In this document: positions 33,677 through 43,271 of the stretch, one piece after another
Layout of the letters: every line of letters begins with the position of its first letter
Numbering within the stretch: the first letter of the stretch is position 1
Assembly (NCBI GenBank): GCA_002319075.1
Contig: NVQB01000001.1
Location: 4,216,001-4,280,000 of the forward strand
From: Sphingobacteriaceae bacterium
GTDB taxonomy: Bacteria > Bacteroidota > Bacteroidia > B-17B0 > Aurantibacillaceae
Length of the DNA: 64,000 nucleotides
Reading direction: 5' to 3'
The notes under the pieces: model-generated
Databases searched by the model: none
What the model was told of the DNA's origin: nothing
What the model saw: the letters and a program-made list of their open reading frames with translations, nothing else
Position numbers and translations under genes: made by a program

Positions 33677-36577
33677 TCAATAGATTACAAATTTGCACGA
33701 AGTAATGCCTTTAGAATCCCTCAAAAAATAAATTCCTTTAGTTAGAGAGCTAAGATCGAGTTGATGAATGCCAACACCAAATTCAGCAGTATGTATTACT
33801 TGTCCTAAATTATTACAGATTATTAATTTAGCGTAAAAATCTAAGTTTATATTAATTGTCCCGGATGTTGGATTAGGATATAGTCTTATACTGCTATTAC
33901 TTAGATTCTCTATATTTTTCATTCCCGCACACTCACTAACGCTCTGCGTAATAACCGCGGTATTCTTACAACCGTTAGCATCTATCCCACTTAAAGAATA
34001 AGTGGTATTAACCACTGGGCTTACTGTTATAATTCCGGCAGAGCCGCCAGGGTTAAAAGTATAATTAACGGCACCGTTGGCGCTGAGCGTTGCACTTTCA
34101 CCCACACATAACAAATTACTAGTACTTGAAATGCTTAAAGTAGGTAAAGCATTCACTGTCACATTAAGTGTCCTTTGTGGCGATACTCCACAAGCATTGC
34201 CGGATGTTAAAGTAAAAACCCCCGAAGAGCCAGGCGTTGCCGAAATGCTTGTACTGCTGCTTGAACCAGACCAACCGGAAGGTAGTGACCATGTATAGGA
34301 AGCTGCACCGAATGTTTGAATTGTATTGTATGTTGTTGTGATTCCTGCGCAGATTGATGTGCTTCCTGTTATTGCGCTGGGTGCACTCGGAGCTATTTCG
34401 CAGCCATCAAACTTTACTAGGAATCCATCAGTGAATGCGCCAAGCGTGCTTTGGTGACTGCCTATAGTTGCGATACTTAACCCTGTAGTAGATTGAGTTA
34501 TCCCTGCTATATATACATTCCCGGAAACGTCTACTGCACACCCTCTAGCATCGTCACTTGCAGTTCCGCCATAATATGTGGCGCTCTGCCTAATGCCATT
34601 TGTATTAAATTTTACAAGGAAGCCATCCATAGATCCGCCTCCATAGACGAATTGATGCCCATTGCTAGTTGCAATAGTTGACCCACTATTAGAACCAGTT
34701 GTACCTGCAAAATATACGTTACCTAAAGCATCGGTTGCTGATGAATAAATCTGTTCAAGCCCCGCACCGCCATAGTATGTTCCCCATTGTCTCACGCCAT
34801 TAGAGTTAAATTTAGCTATCATCCCATCCAAATTTCCTCCAGGTGCGGTTTGATGCGCCCCTAACGTATATAATGCTAAGCTTGCCACGGTTTGTGAAGT
34901 TGGTCCAGCTAAAAATACGTTACCTAAATTATCTGTAGCACAAGTCCTGGCTCCCTCGTCACTGTTATCTCCATAATATGTTCCCCATTGCCTTACACCA
35001 CTTCCATTAAACTTCACAAGAAACGCATCACCACCACCACCAGCATGGGAAGTTTGATAGCTTCCCGATGTGCTGACAACATTCGCAGCGGCAGTACCAG
35101 TAACCGTACCGGCCATAAAAATATTGTCGTTCAGATCAACCGCGCAGGATTGAGCAAAATCATTGCCTAATGAGCCACCATAATAGGTACCCCATTGCCT
35201 TATTCCACTTGAATTGAATTTTGCAAGAAAGGCGTCTGAACTCCCACCCCCATATGTAGATTGATGACTACCAAATGTCGCTATTGTAGTATTTGTGCTT
35301 GTTGTAGTTCGTCCAGCGATATAAATGTCATTAGTACTATTTGTACTGCACGAGTAGACGTAATCGTCACCAGCGCCACCATAATAAGTGGCCCACTGAC
35401 GAACTCCGCTCGAATTAAATTTAACTAAGAACCCTTCCCAATTTGAGCTATAGTTAGGTTGATGACCATTAGCTGTAGAAATTCCACTACTAGAGCTTGT
35501 AATACCGGAAGCATAGATATTACCTATTAAGTCTGTTGCGCTTGAATATGCAATTTCGCCTTGAGAACCTCCATAATATGTTGCCCATTGTCTCACGCCA
35601 TTTGCATTAAATTTCACGAGAAATCCGTCACCGCTGCCATCCGCTGTTGATTGATGACTTCCGGAGGTTGCAATTATTGTTCCTGTTGATGATAATGTTG
35701 AACCCGCTTCGTAAACATTTCCGACAGCATCGACGCTACAAGAATAAGCTTCATCAGTTGATGCTCCGCCATAGTATGTTCCCCAAATTCTTGTAATTGG
35801 ATCGATAATTAATTCATAGTTTGAATTATAATTTTCTATCTCAAAACTGAGAACGTTGTTTGTTACTATCCATTTAGCTTTTAAACGTTTTCCATTTTGA
35901 AATACTAATGGAGCTCCTTCCTGAACTTTTCCTAAAGGCGTGCTTAGAAGTAGTGATCCATCTTCATTAACACTTATTTCCGCACCTTCAACTTTTACTT
36001 GTATCTGTTTATAGTCTGCATGTGCAGCTACACTATAATCGTGTTTTAATTCATTGTTCTTTTCGTAGTAATGTAAATTAATACCCTCGTATAAATTGTG
36101 TAAGGTAACTCCTTTGTAACTTTTCACATTCAATGCTCCATCAGGGCAGCTTTCCAGATAATAATTATTATATCCATTAAGCACTTGGTCTTCAGTCTTT
36201 GTAAAATTCTTGTTACAATTCAACCAATTTAAATCGATGCGATAAATGCTAAGTCCTGAGCTTGTCGAAGGGGTTGGTTGATCTATTTCTTTTCTTTTTT
36301 GTTTGGTTCTTTCATCCGTCACTTGCTTATAACTATCTATTCTGTACAATTGATAACTCACACCTGTTTTCTTGATATGCACGGCCATGTTGCCAGTCAT
36401 CGTGCCATACAAAACATCGGGGCGAGCCTTATAATTTTGGTCATATACCTGGCCTTTATTTTCAGTAAAACTGATAGTTTGTTGTTTTTTGTTAACCGGA
36501 TTTTCAGGAGTTGTTTTTGAAAAACCAAAAGCAATAACAGATAGGATTAGTGTCAGGGTAAAAATGATTTTTTTCAT
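33677..36577 (-). CDS. Secreted SBBP-repeat protein with type IX sorting domain
   Basis: Read from the ATG at 36577 (966 residues); a GTG four codons earlier is also possible, but the ATG directly precedes the signal peptide KKIIFTLTLILSVIAFGFS. Residues 30-260 are the N-terminal domain usual in front of SBBP repeats (FTENKGQVYDQNY...). Seven to eight SBBP repeats follow, each with WGTYYGG and, after about 20 residues, D-x-x-GNVY (265-725). A PKD-like domain (about 735-815) and a second Ig-like stretch precede a type IX C-terminal sorting domain (IRLYPNPTSGTINI...KGIYFLR). The product is therefore exported by the host T9SS to the cell surface. Site S4 lies 59 bp upstream. Confidence 0.85.
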   Translation of the reverse strand: MKKIIFTLTLILSVIAFGFSKTTPENPVNKKQQTISFTENKGQVYDQNYKARPDVLYGTMTGNMAVHIKKTGVSYQLYRIDSYKQVTDERTKQKRKEIDQPTPSTSSGLSIYRIDLNWLNCNKNFTKTEDQVLNGYNNYYLESCPDGALNVKSYKGVTLHNLYEGINLHYYEKNNELKHDYSVAAHADYKQIQVKVEGAEISVNEDGSLLLSTPLGKVQEGAPLVFQNGKRLKAKWIVTNNVLSFEIENYNSNYELIIDPITRIWGTYYGGASTDEAYSCSVDAVGNVYEAGSTLSSTGTIIATSGSHQSTADGSGDGFLVKFNANGVRQWATYYGGSQGEIAYSSATDLIGNIYASGITSSSSGISTANGHQPNYSSNWEGFLVKFNSSGVRQWATYYGGAGDDYVYSCSTNSTNDIYIAGRTTTSTNTTIATFGSHQSTYGGGSSDAFLAKFNSSGIRQWGTYYGGSLGNDFAQSCAVDLNDNIFMAGTVTGTAAANVVSTSGSYQTSHAGGGGDAFLVKFNGSGVRQWGTYYGDNSDEGARTCATDNLGNVFLAGPTSQTVASLALYTLGAHQTAPGGNLDGMIAKFNSNGVRQWGTYYGGAGLEQIYSSATDALGNVYFAGTTGSNSGSTIATSNGHQFVYGGGSMDGFLVKFNTNGIRQSATYYGGTASDDARGCAVDVSGNVYIAGITQSTTGLSIATIGSHQSTLGAFTDGFLVKFDGCEIAPSAPSAITGSTSICAGITTTYNTIQTFGAASYTWSLPSGWSGSSSSTSISATPGSSGVFTLTSGNACGVSPQRTLNVTVNALPTLSISSTSNLLCVGESATLSANGAVNYTFNPGGSAGIITVSPVVNTTYSLSGIDANGCKNTAVITQSVSECAGMKNIENLSNSSIRLYPNPTSGTININLDFYAKLIICNNLGQVIHTAEFGVGIHQLDLSSLTKGIYFLRDSKGITSCKFVIY

Positions 36578-36635
36578 GAGAGTGCACACATTAATTAATA
36601 TGATATTAAGGTAAGAAAATAATCCCTAAAGCCAC

Positions 36636-36667
36636 TACCGGATTTTTAGACACTTACTACCGGAAAT
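36636..36667 (+). promoter_or_regulatory. Paired 22-bp regulatory site S4
   Basis: TACCGGATTT at 36636 and TACCGGAAAT at 36658, 22 bp apart, 59 bp upstream of the SBBP gene start. Confidence 0.72.
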
Positions 36668-36730
36668 GTCTCCAACGCATAGCAATTCTAGTCATCACAA
36701 AGTTATTTGCTAATTAACTTATGTGTTAAT

Positions 36731-38692
36731 CGTTTTCATTACACCGCCACTTCAAACTGGTTAACTATTTGTAATTGTCCTTCAAGTGCCGGGTTTAATA
36801 GCAGTTGCTGTTCAAGAATTTTTTGTGCTTCAATTCTTGAACCGGCTATTAAGCTGTTGTAACTTGTAAGATCCGATGTTTTTGCAATTGCAAAGCTTGC
36901 TGCTGTTTCCGTAATGGGTAGTGGTGCATCAGAGGCGCGCAAGCGATCTGTTGAAGCTGACCCTAAGTTAGAGTTGGCAGCAGTTGTTCCCGTCGTACTA
37001 GTAGCTCTAAATGCTACAGCAATTGTAGATGGACTTGTCATACGCACTGGGGTTCGGCGTGAATCCATAATTATTTGTTCATAATTATATTTTCGTCTGC
37101 GTGGCTTGCCTCCTTTTAATGCGGTGCTTGTGCTTTTTACCTCTAGTCCAGAGGTCAGTTTCTGAAAGGAAGCGCTATTGAGTCGGTCAGTTTCTGACAG
37201 GTTAAAGAATTCGTTAGGTGCAAAATATTCTTTCAGAGGGTCTTTTTGTAAAATGTTTGCAGTGGAAGCATCATAAGAAATATTTAAACTAAAATAAGAA
37301 TACCCTGTAGGATCAGGACGACAATTACCAAAGCGTGTAATGTCAATATCCAGTGGTACTATCTTCTGACTCACTGCCAGCTTGCCTTGTGGGTGAACTA
37401 CCACTTCTGGTCCAGATGTATTAAATTCACGTATTGTTACAAGCAAAGGCACATCATCTGATACCGTGGCCTGCCAGTTCTTTTTATCTTCAAGAGCTAC
37501 GATGAGTTTGTCTAATACTTTAACATCTGGTAAGGTTGTTGTGTCGTGATCTCCAAAGGTTTTATCAAAATCTTTGTCAAACTCAACTCCAAGTACTTTA
37601 AACGATACATTTCCTTGTACATGCCAAGGCGTTGGTCCTTCAAGCAAGCCTGCAAAAGATATGCTCATTATGGCCTTATTTCTTCTGCGAACTTCTAAAC
37701 TTCCATCTATAGATGCTTCAAAACGAAACGGTGAAAAATAAAATAAGGCGTCAAATCCTAAATGTCCGCGTAGGTCAATGTTATCATTTATTGCCCATAG
37801 AAAATCTATAGCTGCACCAAACTGTGCTGTGTTAGATGTAATGGCAAAATATGTACTGAGCGTTAAGCGTGGTTTTTCTCCATCAATTAAATTGATGGTG
37901 AGTCTACGCATGTTTGGAATGTTGAGTGGTGGGATAGGGAACTTCGGATGAAATCCTCCAACACTTAATACAAAGGTTGGCTTATCGCCCCACACAAGTC
38001 TGAATACCATATCCCCAGACAATCCCATGCCGGCTACTGAAGAATCAAATAAGGTAGCATCAAAGATGATTGTCTTTTTCTCAAAGTTGATAATCCCTGC
38101 AAAGGCAATTTGTAGTTTTAAGATAGGCTTATCTTTGTTTGGAAGAAGGGCGCGTATAACTCCAATTAAGGCAAATTCATTAGCACCTGGTAGTTCAAAA
38201 AATAATCCCAGTTCTGCTGTTATTAAAGTAGGTGTTCCCCAACCAATAATTGCCATTGGTCCAAAGGAATATCTTCCTTCCTGTATTGGAAACACTGTTT
38301 CTAAAGAAGAGATTATATTATCTATATTTTCTACCGGATTGGTTGGAAATAAAATATTATCAATAGTTCCATTACGTACACCATCGCGCAAGCCTTCGGT
38401 GTTCATCCTGCGATGCAATGCAATTATTCCTCCAACACCATTTAAAGTAAATCCAAATCCTAATTGTATCGGCTGAAACTCCGCTGTGATCAATAGCAAC
38501 AAAGAATATCCTGGCTGCCCACTCGGCAACTTCGTAGTTAAAATACCGATAGCCTTTATAGCAATCTTATCCTTTACACTCAATTCTAAAGCACCTACAT
38601 ACCTTCCCTCATCCTTATTAAATGATAAAAATCCGCCGCCGGTAACTGTGCCACTTTCCATCTTTAAGCCCAATCCTGTTGGGGGCTTGAAA
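36731..38692. repeat. Gene-conversion repeat, copy B
   Basis: Ungapped partner of 25591-27552. It covers the 3' 651 codons of DUF6603-like copy B and ends abruptly at about 38692, upstream of which the two genes are clearly diverged. Confidence 0.9.
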
Positions 38693-40191
38693 CCAGCTTT
38701 TATGTCAAACGGACCTGCATTTCCTTCGGCAAAAGTTAGGGCGAGTTCAACTCCTATTTCTTGAACAATTGCTGTAAATGGACCAAGTTCTAGTTTCACT
38801 CCTGCTGCTGCAATTACCTTCACCTTTGCCGGAGTCGTAGGTGGTGCTTGTACGGCTAAGCGAAGATTATCAATAGTAATAGGTCCTAGCTGAATGTGCG
38901 GATTTAATTGAAGCTCAAATCCTCCTGCTCCCCGAAATCTTAATCCACCGGTGTTCGACCAGTTTACGCCTAATTCTACTTCAATGCGTTTTTCAACGTT
39001 ACCTAATATCTTACTTATAAATCCATCTCCATCACCGCCTTTCAAAACAATGGCAAAGCCTTTTAAAGCTGCGTCGAGTTCTATCTCAAATGAATCCTCT
39101 AGGTAATCTACATTGAAACTCAAATCTGCGCCTCGCATCTCTAATCTAGAACCAAGCGGATTGCCTAAAAGAGTAAGAACTTCGTCTGGTGTATACGACA
39201 ATGTCGCTCCAAAGCCAGCCTCCGGCAGCGTTGTATTAGGTTGTCCAGGAAAACGAATGTCGATGTTGTCTGCGGCAATAACAATCGCGAACAATTCGAA
39301 TAAATTAGTTGCCGAGCGGAGATTTATTTCAAAATTTTCACCTAAGTCAATTGTGGTTCCGAAACTGTTTGGTAAGTAGGGTTGAATAATTATGCCAGTA
39401 TCAGGGGTTCTCTCATCGCCATAGAAACCGGTTATTTCAACTCCGATTTTCTGAGATCCGCCTGCTATAAAATTCAGCAATGGAACACAAAGCACTTGTT
39501 GCTTAGACCTCTCATATGTTTGTGTAATACCGTAGTTCAATAAATATCGGTAAGGTAAGTCTCTCATATTAGGACTAAAACCAATGCTAGTAAAAAGTTC
39601 AAATAAATTAGCAAGTACTTTATCGGCCCGGAAACTCGAGGTTCCCCAACCATAAACAATTGCAGGAATAGTACTCGGTTGAGAGATCAGGTCAACTAGT
39701 TTATCTGGATCGAACTTTACCTCGTTAAAAAAAGGTCGTGTTCCGCTTGCCGCATTATACTGAATTGTTATAGCGTTACTAGAAGTCAACACATTATAGA
39801 TAAGGGGAAACTCCGTATTAATATATCTAAGTAATAGATATTCAAATATACGTTGTGATGCATCCAGATAAAAAGAAGAACTCACACTAGATGGTAGTGA
39901 AGTGTTTGGGATGTTTTTTATACTTGTGTATAACATCTTTGCCTTAGAAATCAGGTCTTGTATATCCGGCAGGGTAGGAGAAGAACCTATCGCCTGCAGT
40001 TTAATAATCAGCTGGTTAATGTCATTCGCTAAATTGGCGAAATCTGAAGGTACTGATGTTACCGCTGCATTCCAGCCCAGTTCGCGAAGAAAGGAATTAA
40101 AGTTAGCCGGACTTGCAATAGCATCTTTAAGTGGCCGAAGAGCTTGCGCTAATTCACTTGCGATAATATGTAATGTGTTTTTTGTACTCAT
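36739..40191 (-). CDS. DUF6603-like giant beta-rich protein, copy B (1150 aa)
   Basis: Same architecture as copy A: helical N-terminus (1-130), a copy-specific middle (130-500), then the DUF6603 core from about 500 to the end. The N-terminal 60 residues are recognisably homologous to copy A (SELAQALRPLKDAI, FLRELGWNAAV versus GTALTEALNPLKSAV, LLGELGWNVEI) but far less similar than the C-terminal 651 residues, which differ at only 20 positions. No signal peptide. Its ATG overlaps the stop of the active-site-containing M64 gene by ATGA. Confidence 0.8.
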   Translation of the reverse strand: MSTKNTLHIIASELAQALRPLKDAIASPANFNSFLRELGWNAAVTSVPSDFANLANDINQLIIKLQAIGSSPTLPDIQDLISKAKMLYTSIKNIPNTSLPSSVSSSFYLDASQRIFEYLLLRYINTEFPLIYNVLTSSNAITIQYNAASGTRPFFNEVKFDPDKLVDLISQPSTIPAIVYGWGTSSFRADKVLANLFELFTSIGFSPNMRDLPYRYLLNYGITQTYERSKQQVLCVPLLNFIAGGSQKIGVEITGFYGDERTPDTGIIIQPYLPNSFGTTIDLGENFEINLRSATNLFELFAIVIAADNIDIRFPGQPNTTLPEAGFGATLSYTPDEVLTLLGNPLGSRLEMRGADLSFNVDYLEDSFEIELDAALKGFAIVLKGGDGDGFISKILGNVEKRIEVELGVNWSNTGGLRFRGAGGFELQLNPHIQLGPITIDNLRLAVQAPPTTPAKVKVIAAAGVKLELGPFTAIVQEIGVELALTFAEGNAGPFDIKAGFKPPTGLGLKMESGTVTGGGFLSFNKDEGRYVGALELSVKDKIAIKAIGILTTKLPSGQPGYSLLLLITAEFQPIQLGFGFTLNGVGGIIALHRRMNTEGLRDGVRNGTIDNILFPTNPVENIDNIISSLETVFPIQEGRYSFGPMAIIGWGTPTLITAELGLFFELPGANEFALIGVIRALLPNKDKPILKLQIAFAGIINFEKKTIIFDATLFDSSVAGMGLSGDMVFRLVWGDKPTFVLSVGGFHPKFPIPPLNIPNMRRLTINLIDGEKPRLTLSTYFAITSNTAQFGAAIDFLWAINDNIDLRGHLGFDALFYFSPFRFEASIDGSLEVRRRNKAIMSISFAGLLEGPTPWHVQGNVSFKVLGVEFDKDFDKTFGDHDTTTLPDVKVLDKLIVALEDKKNWQATVSDDVPLLVTIREFNTSGPEVVVHPQGKLAVSQKIVPLDIDITRFGNCRPDPTGYSYFSLNISYDASTANILQKDPLKEYFAPNEFFNLSETDRLNSASFQKLTSGLEVKSTSTALKGGKPRRRKYNYEQIIMDSRRTPVRMTSPSTIAVAFRATSTTGTTAANSNLGSASTDRLRASDAPLPITETAASFAIAKTSDLTSYNSLIAGSRIEAQKILEQQLLLNPALEGQLQIVNQFEVAV

Positions 40192-43100
40192 ATTTTTGGG
40201 TTGAAGTGTCGATTATATTCTTCATTAAGGATTCTATGTTTGGATGGATCTATCCGATTTACCATTATGTACCTGCAAATCGGGCAAAAAGGCATATCTC
40301 CCTTTGAATCACTACCACGCATTGCACAGTAACCTGTTGGATGATAAACATCTTTCGAAGCTTCACCGCCACCCCCGAACAACCCAACAACGTTTTCGTG
40401 TAATATCAAAACATCAAATTTCTTGTAGATGCTTTTTTCCTCGTCATTATGGGAACGATCAAAAGTTAGTTGTGTCAGAACTGGGTATTGTATGTCGTCA
40501 TCTGATCCTGGATAAGGTTCAGCGGTCATTGGTCTATTATTATTTGTAATCGCTAACCTTACGCTGTTATTAATCATTTCAGCATATTTTTCTTTTGGTA
40601 TAATAGAATATTGCTTATCAACAGTGATACTGGGAACCGCGTTAGGTTGTACCGTTTTTAATGTAATGTTGGTATCATCGTCGACATAATCAACAACGTA
40701 ATTATTGCCATCGGCTATTAATACGGCACCACCTCCAAATCCCAACTCAGCTACCTGCGTCAAAAACCAAGTATCTGTGCCTTGCACTTTTTTAGTAGTC
40801 ATGTCAATCTTAATTGTACCGAATCCTCGGACCTCAGAGGAAACAAGTTTTACCAACAAACTGCCAACTGGCAGGGCTCCTGGATTATTGTCTACAACAA
40901 TGATATTTTGATCAGGCTTAATATTAACAATAGTGACTTCTGGACCATAATATTCGGGTCCTTGTTCTGGTTGTGGTAGTGCCCCCGGCGGTGGAGGTAC
41001 CTGATCGTTTTCAACAACATCACCAATATCCCGTCTCCTTAATCTAACCTTATCAGTGATTTTAAATCCCGTTAAATGGCTTGCCGCGGCCAATGTTATA
41101 TCCGTGTTAGGAGCGTTGGCTTGAATAGCGGCAACTACTCCAGATGCTGCAAAACGCAACCAGCGCCAAGGGATATTATCTCCGACAAAAAGCACAGGCT
41201 TTACCACTGATTTTGGAACGAGATTATATAGTTCTTCATCATTATACTTTAAATTTTTGTCGTCACCTTCATACTCGTCGCCTAACCAAAATGTATGTGC
41301 TAATTCATGAGTAACAGTTCCGAACACGTGATCAGGTATCTCAGACGGAATTGCTATAGGTGTAAGATCAAGTTGCCTTCCAGCCCCTGCTGTTGCACCC
41401 TTGAAGTATGTATCAGGATTTAGGGAAATGCACAAGGTATCTGTTCTTCTTTTATTGTTGGTATTATCGCGTTGCGTTCCTCCATCACATGGCCCATGCA
41501 TTAGAAACGCTACAAAATCAAAGTCTTTATTGAATCCGGCGCCATTTTTTGCCCAAACTCCACCTACCACTGGAGCCGCTGCGCTTGCTGAACGTATATT
41601 TTTTAGCAGATTGTCAAAATTGTTGCGGTTCATTCTTTGATAACCTGGCCCAACTGATACAGAACTTGACGGTAGCATACCATCTCGTCGCGGGGCGGAA
41701 GAAAATTCGAGTTTTAATGCAGTATTTCTGTGATTAATCAGCCTTCGCTCGCCGGTACATAACCAACATTTATAAACATCGTCATAAACGTGTGGATCAG
41801 GTGACGCCCCCCCTGTCACTCCCTCAAGGGTTATCGTTGGGTGATATAATGTCTGCCATTTAGCTAATACCTCCGCTTTTGACGCAAGGGTATCTGATGG
41901 GGTGGCCAGTCCTACCTTTGCAACCAATTCACTCAGGCGTTGCTCATAGTCAAGAGATATTTTACTTGCTCTTTGTTTCAAATAACGAGCTGCAGTCCCA
42001 ATGTCTTCATTAGTATCCTTGAGATAGATTGCTTTTATTATAATTGCACCGTCTTTTTCTTCGCTTTGTGATAAAAAACTATCAACGCCATTAATAAAAG
42101 TATCTACATCTGCTAATTTATCATAAGTGGTTTCTGTTGGCGGAAGGCCTTTGGGGTACTCGTCAACTAATACCTGAAACGGGATTTGCTCGCTTCGCAC
42201 CGTGCATTCTGACTGTTGCGAAGGAAGAAACAAAGACCAAAAGTTCATATTCGGTGAAATTAAATCCCAGGGTCTTTTAGTCACCCTGTTTATCATTTTA
42301 CATCGTAAATCAGAAACCATCCTTTCAAAGTCAGCTTCTTCACTACTAGCAAACCCTTCACTAATAAAAAGTATATTCGGGAAGTCATTAATTCGTTCTT
42401 CCGCGGGACCGCCAGCAAATTGGACCTTGGGCTGACTGGCTTGCGATAAAGTGGGGTTTTGCCAGGAATCCAGTATAGTTAAGGTACCTGGCGTTATCGT
42501 CAGGTTATTGTTAGCGTTGTTGATCGGCGAACCAATCGCTATCACAGCATTTATTTCAATCGAGGGTACACCAATACTTGCTGCAAGTGGAGTAAATTTT
42601 CCCGTGTTCGCTACGGAAATTAGAGCGCTATTCGAACCCCAAGTAATGTCTGGATGAAAGGTGATGTCTCCGACTGTTCCCTCTGAAAATTCAGCGTAGA
42701 TTGAAAACATATTATTATCTTCCTCGGCAATAACATCCATGGCAGAAGGGGTCATCCAAGCACTCACAATTGCATCATGTACATGCACCCGATAACTCGT
42801 TTCAGTTAGGTGGTCGGATGTTTCCATTGTTACTTTAACATCAAAATTGAAATTTCTATTGCAATCGGGGTCTCCGGGCGCCAGGGCACTGGCATAAACT
42901 TCTCCTGTATTGGTGTCAAAAGCGATTCCATATGTGGAAATTTGAAATGGCTGGGGATATGTACCGGGCTGATTGATATGGTTAGTATGAAAAGTTTCTG
43001 CACCCAATAGATTAGGAATAAACATCACACTACTGTAATCATTCGCGTTCGGAAATGGTGGATAGGGTGAAGGAGGTGCAGTATTATTTATAACGTCCAT

Positions 43101-43268
43101 TAATCGGTAGTATGTATCATCACCTTCAAAGTTAACCCCTAAATGGTTACGCATATCATGTGTTGGGATACCGTTTCGTAATACATGCACATCAAATCCG
43201 AGATAATGTATACGCGTGCCTGCATATTCCAATTGTTTGGGATCCCAGATAATATAATCTATTGGCAT
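40188..43268 (-). CDS. M64-family (IgA peptidase-like) metallopeptidase (1026 aa)
   Basis: The zinc motif HELAH (His654, Glu655, His658) followed by GDEY (663-666) is intact, and NILFISEGFASSEEADFERMV (about 299-319) is the typical start of the M64 domain. The C-terminus has the CxxC block MPFCPICRYIMVNRI, preceded by a CAMRGS segment, as in M64 enzymes. Residues 1-290 are beta-rich, with Ig-like features. Between HExxH and the C-terminus is an insert of about 250 residues (proline-rich PPPPGALPQPEQ). There is no signal peptide, unusual for a family known from secreted enzymes. It lies 3 bp after the YD-repeat-like gene and overlaps DUF6603-like copy B by ATGA; likely one transcript from site S5. 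Confidence 0.8.
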   Translation of the reverse strand: MPIDYIIWDPKQLEYAGTRIHYLGFDVHVLRNGIPTHDMRNHLGVNFEGDDTYYRLMDVINNTAPPSPYPPFPNANDYSSVMFIPNLLGAETFHTNHINQPGTYPQPFQISTYGIAFDTNTGEVYASALAPGDPDCNRNFNFDVKVTMETSDHLTETSYRVHVHDAIVSAWMTPSAMDVIAEEDNNMFSIYAEFSEGTVGDITFHPDITWGSNSALISVANTGKFTPLAASIGVPSIEINAVIAIGSPINNANNNLTITPGTLTILDSWQNPTLSQASQPKVQFAGGPAEERINDFPNILFISEGFASSEEADFERMVSDLRCKMINRVTKRPWDLISPNMNFWSLFLPSQQSECTVRSEQIPFQVLVDEYPKGLPPTETTYDKLADVDTFINGVDSFLSQSEEKDGAIIIKAIYLKDTNEDIGTAARYLKQRASKISLDYEQRLSELVAKVGLATPSDTLASKAEVLAKWQTLYHPTITLEGVTGGASPDPHVYDDVYKCWLCTGERRLINHRNTALKLEFSSAPRRDGMLPSSSVSVGPGYQRMNRNNFDNLLKNIRSASAAAPVVGGVWAKNGAGFNKDFDFVAFLMHGPCDGGTQRDNTNNKRRTDTLCISLNPDTYFKGATAGAGRQLDLTPIAIPSEIPDHVFGTVTHELAHTFWLGDEYEGDDKNLKYNDEELYNLVPKSVVKPVLFVGDNIPWRWLRFAASGVVAAIQANAPNTDITLAAASHLTGFKITDKVRLRRRDIGDVVENDQVPPPPGALPQPEQGPEYYGPEVTIVNIKPDQNIIVVDNNPGALPVGSLLVKLVSSEVRGFGTIKIDMTTKKVQGTDTWFLTQVAELGFGGGAVLIADGNNYVVDYVDDDTNITLKTVQPNAVPSITVDKQYSIIPKEKYAEMINNSVRLAITNNNRPMTAEPYPGSDDDIQYPVLTQLTFDRSHNDEEKSIYKKFDVLILHENVVGLFGGGGEASKDVYHPTGYCAMRGSDSKGDMPFCPICRYIMVNRIDPSKHRILNEEYNRHFNPKI

Positions 43269-43271
43269 AAT

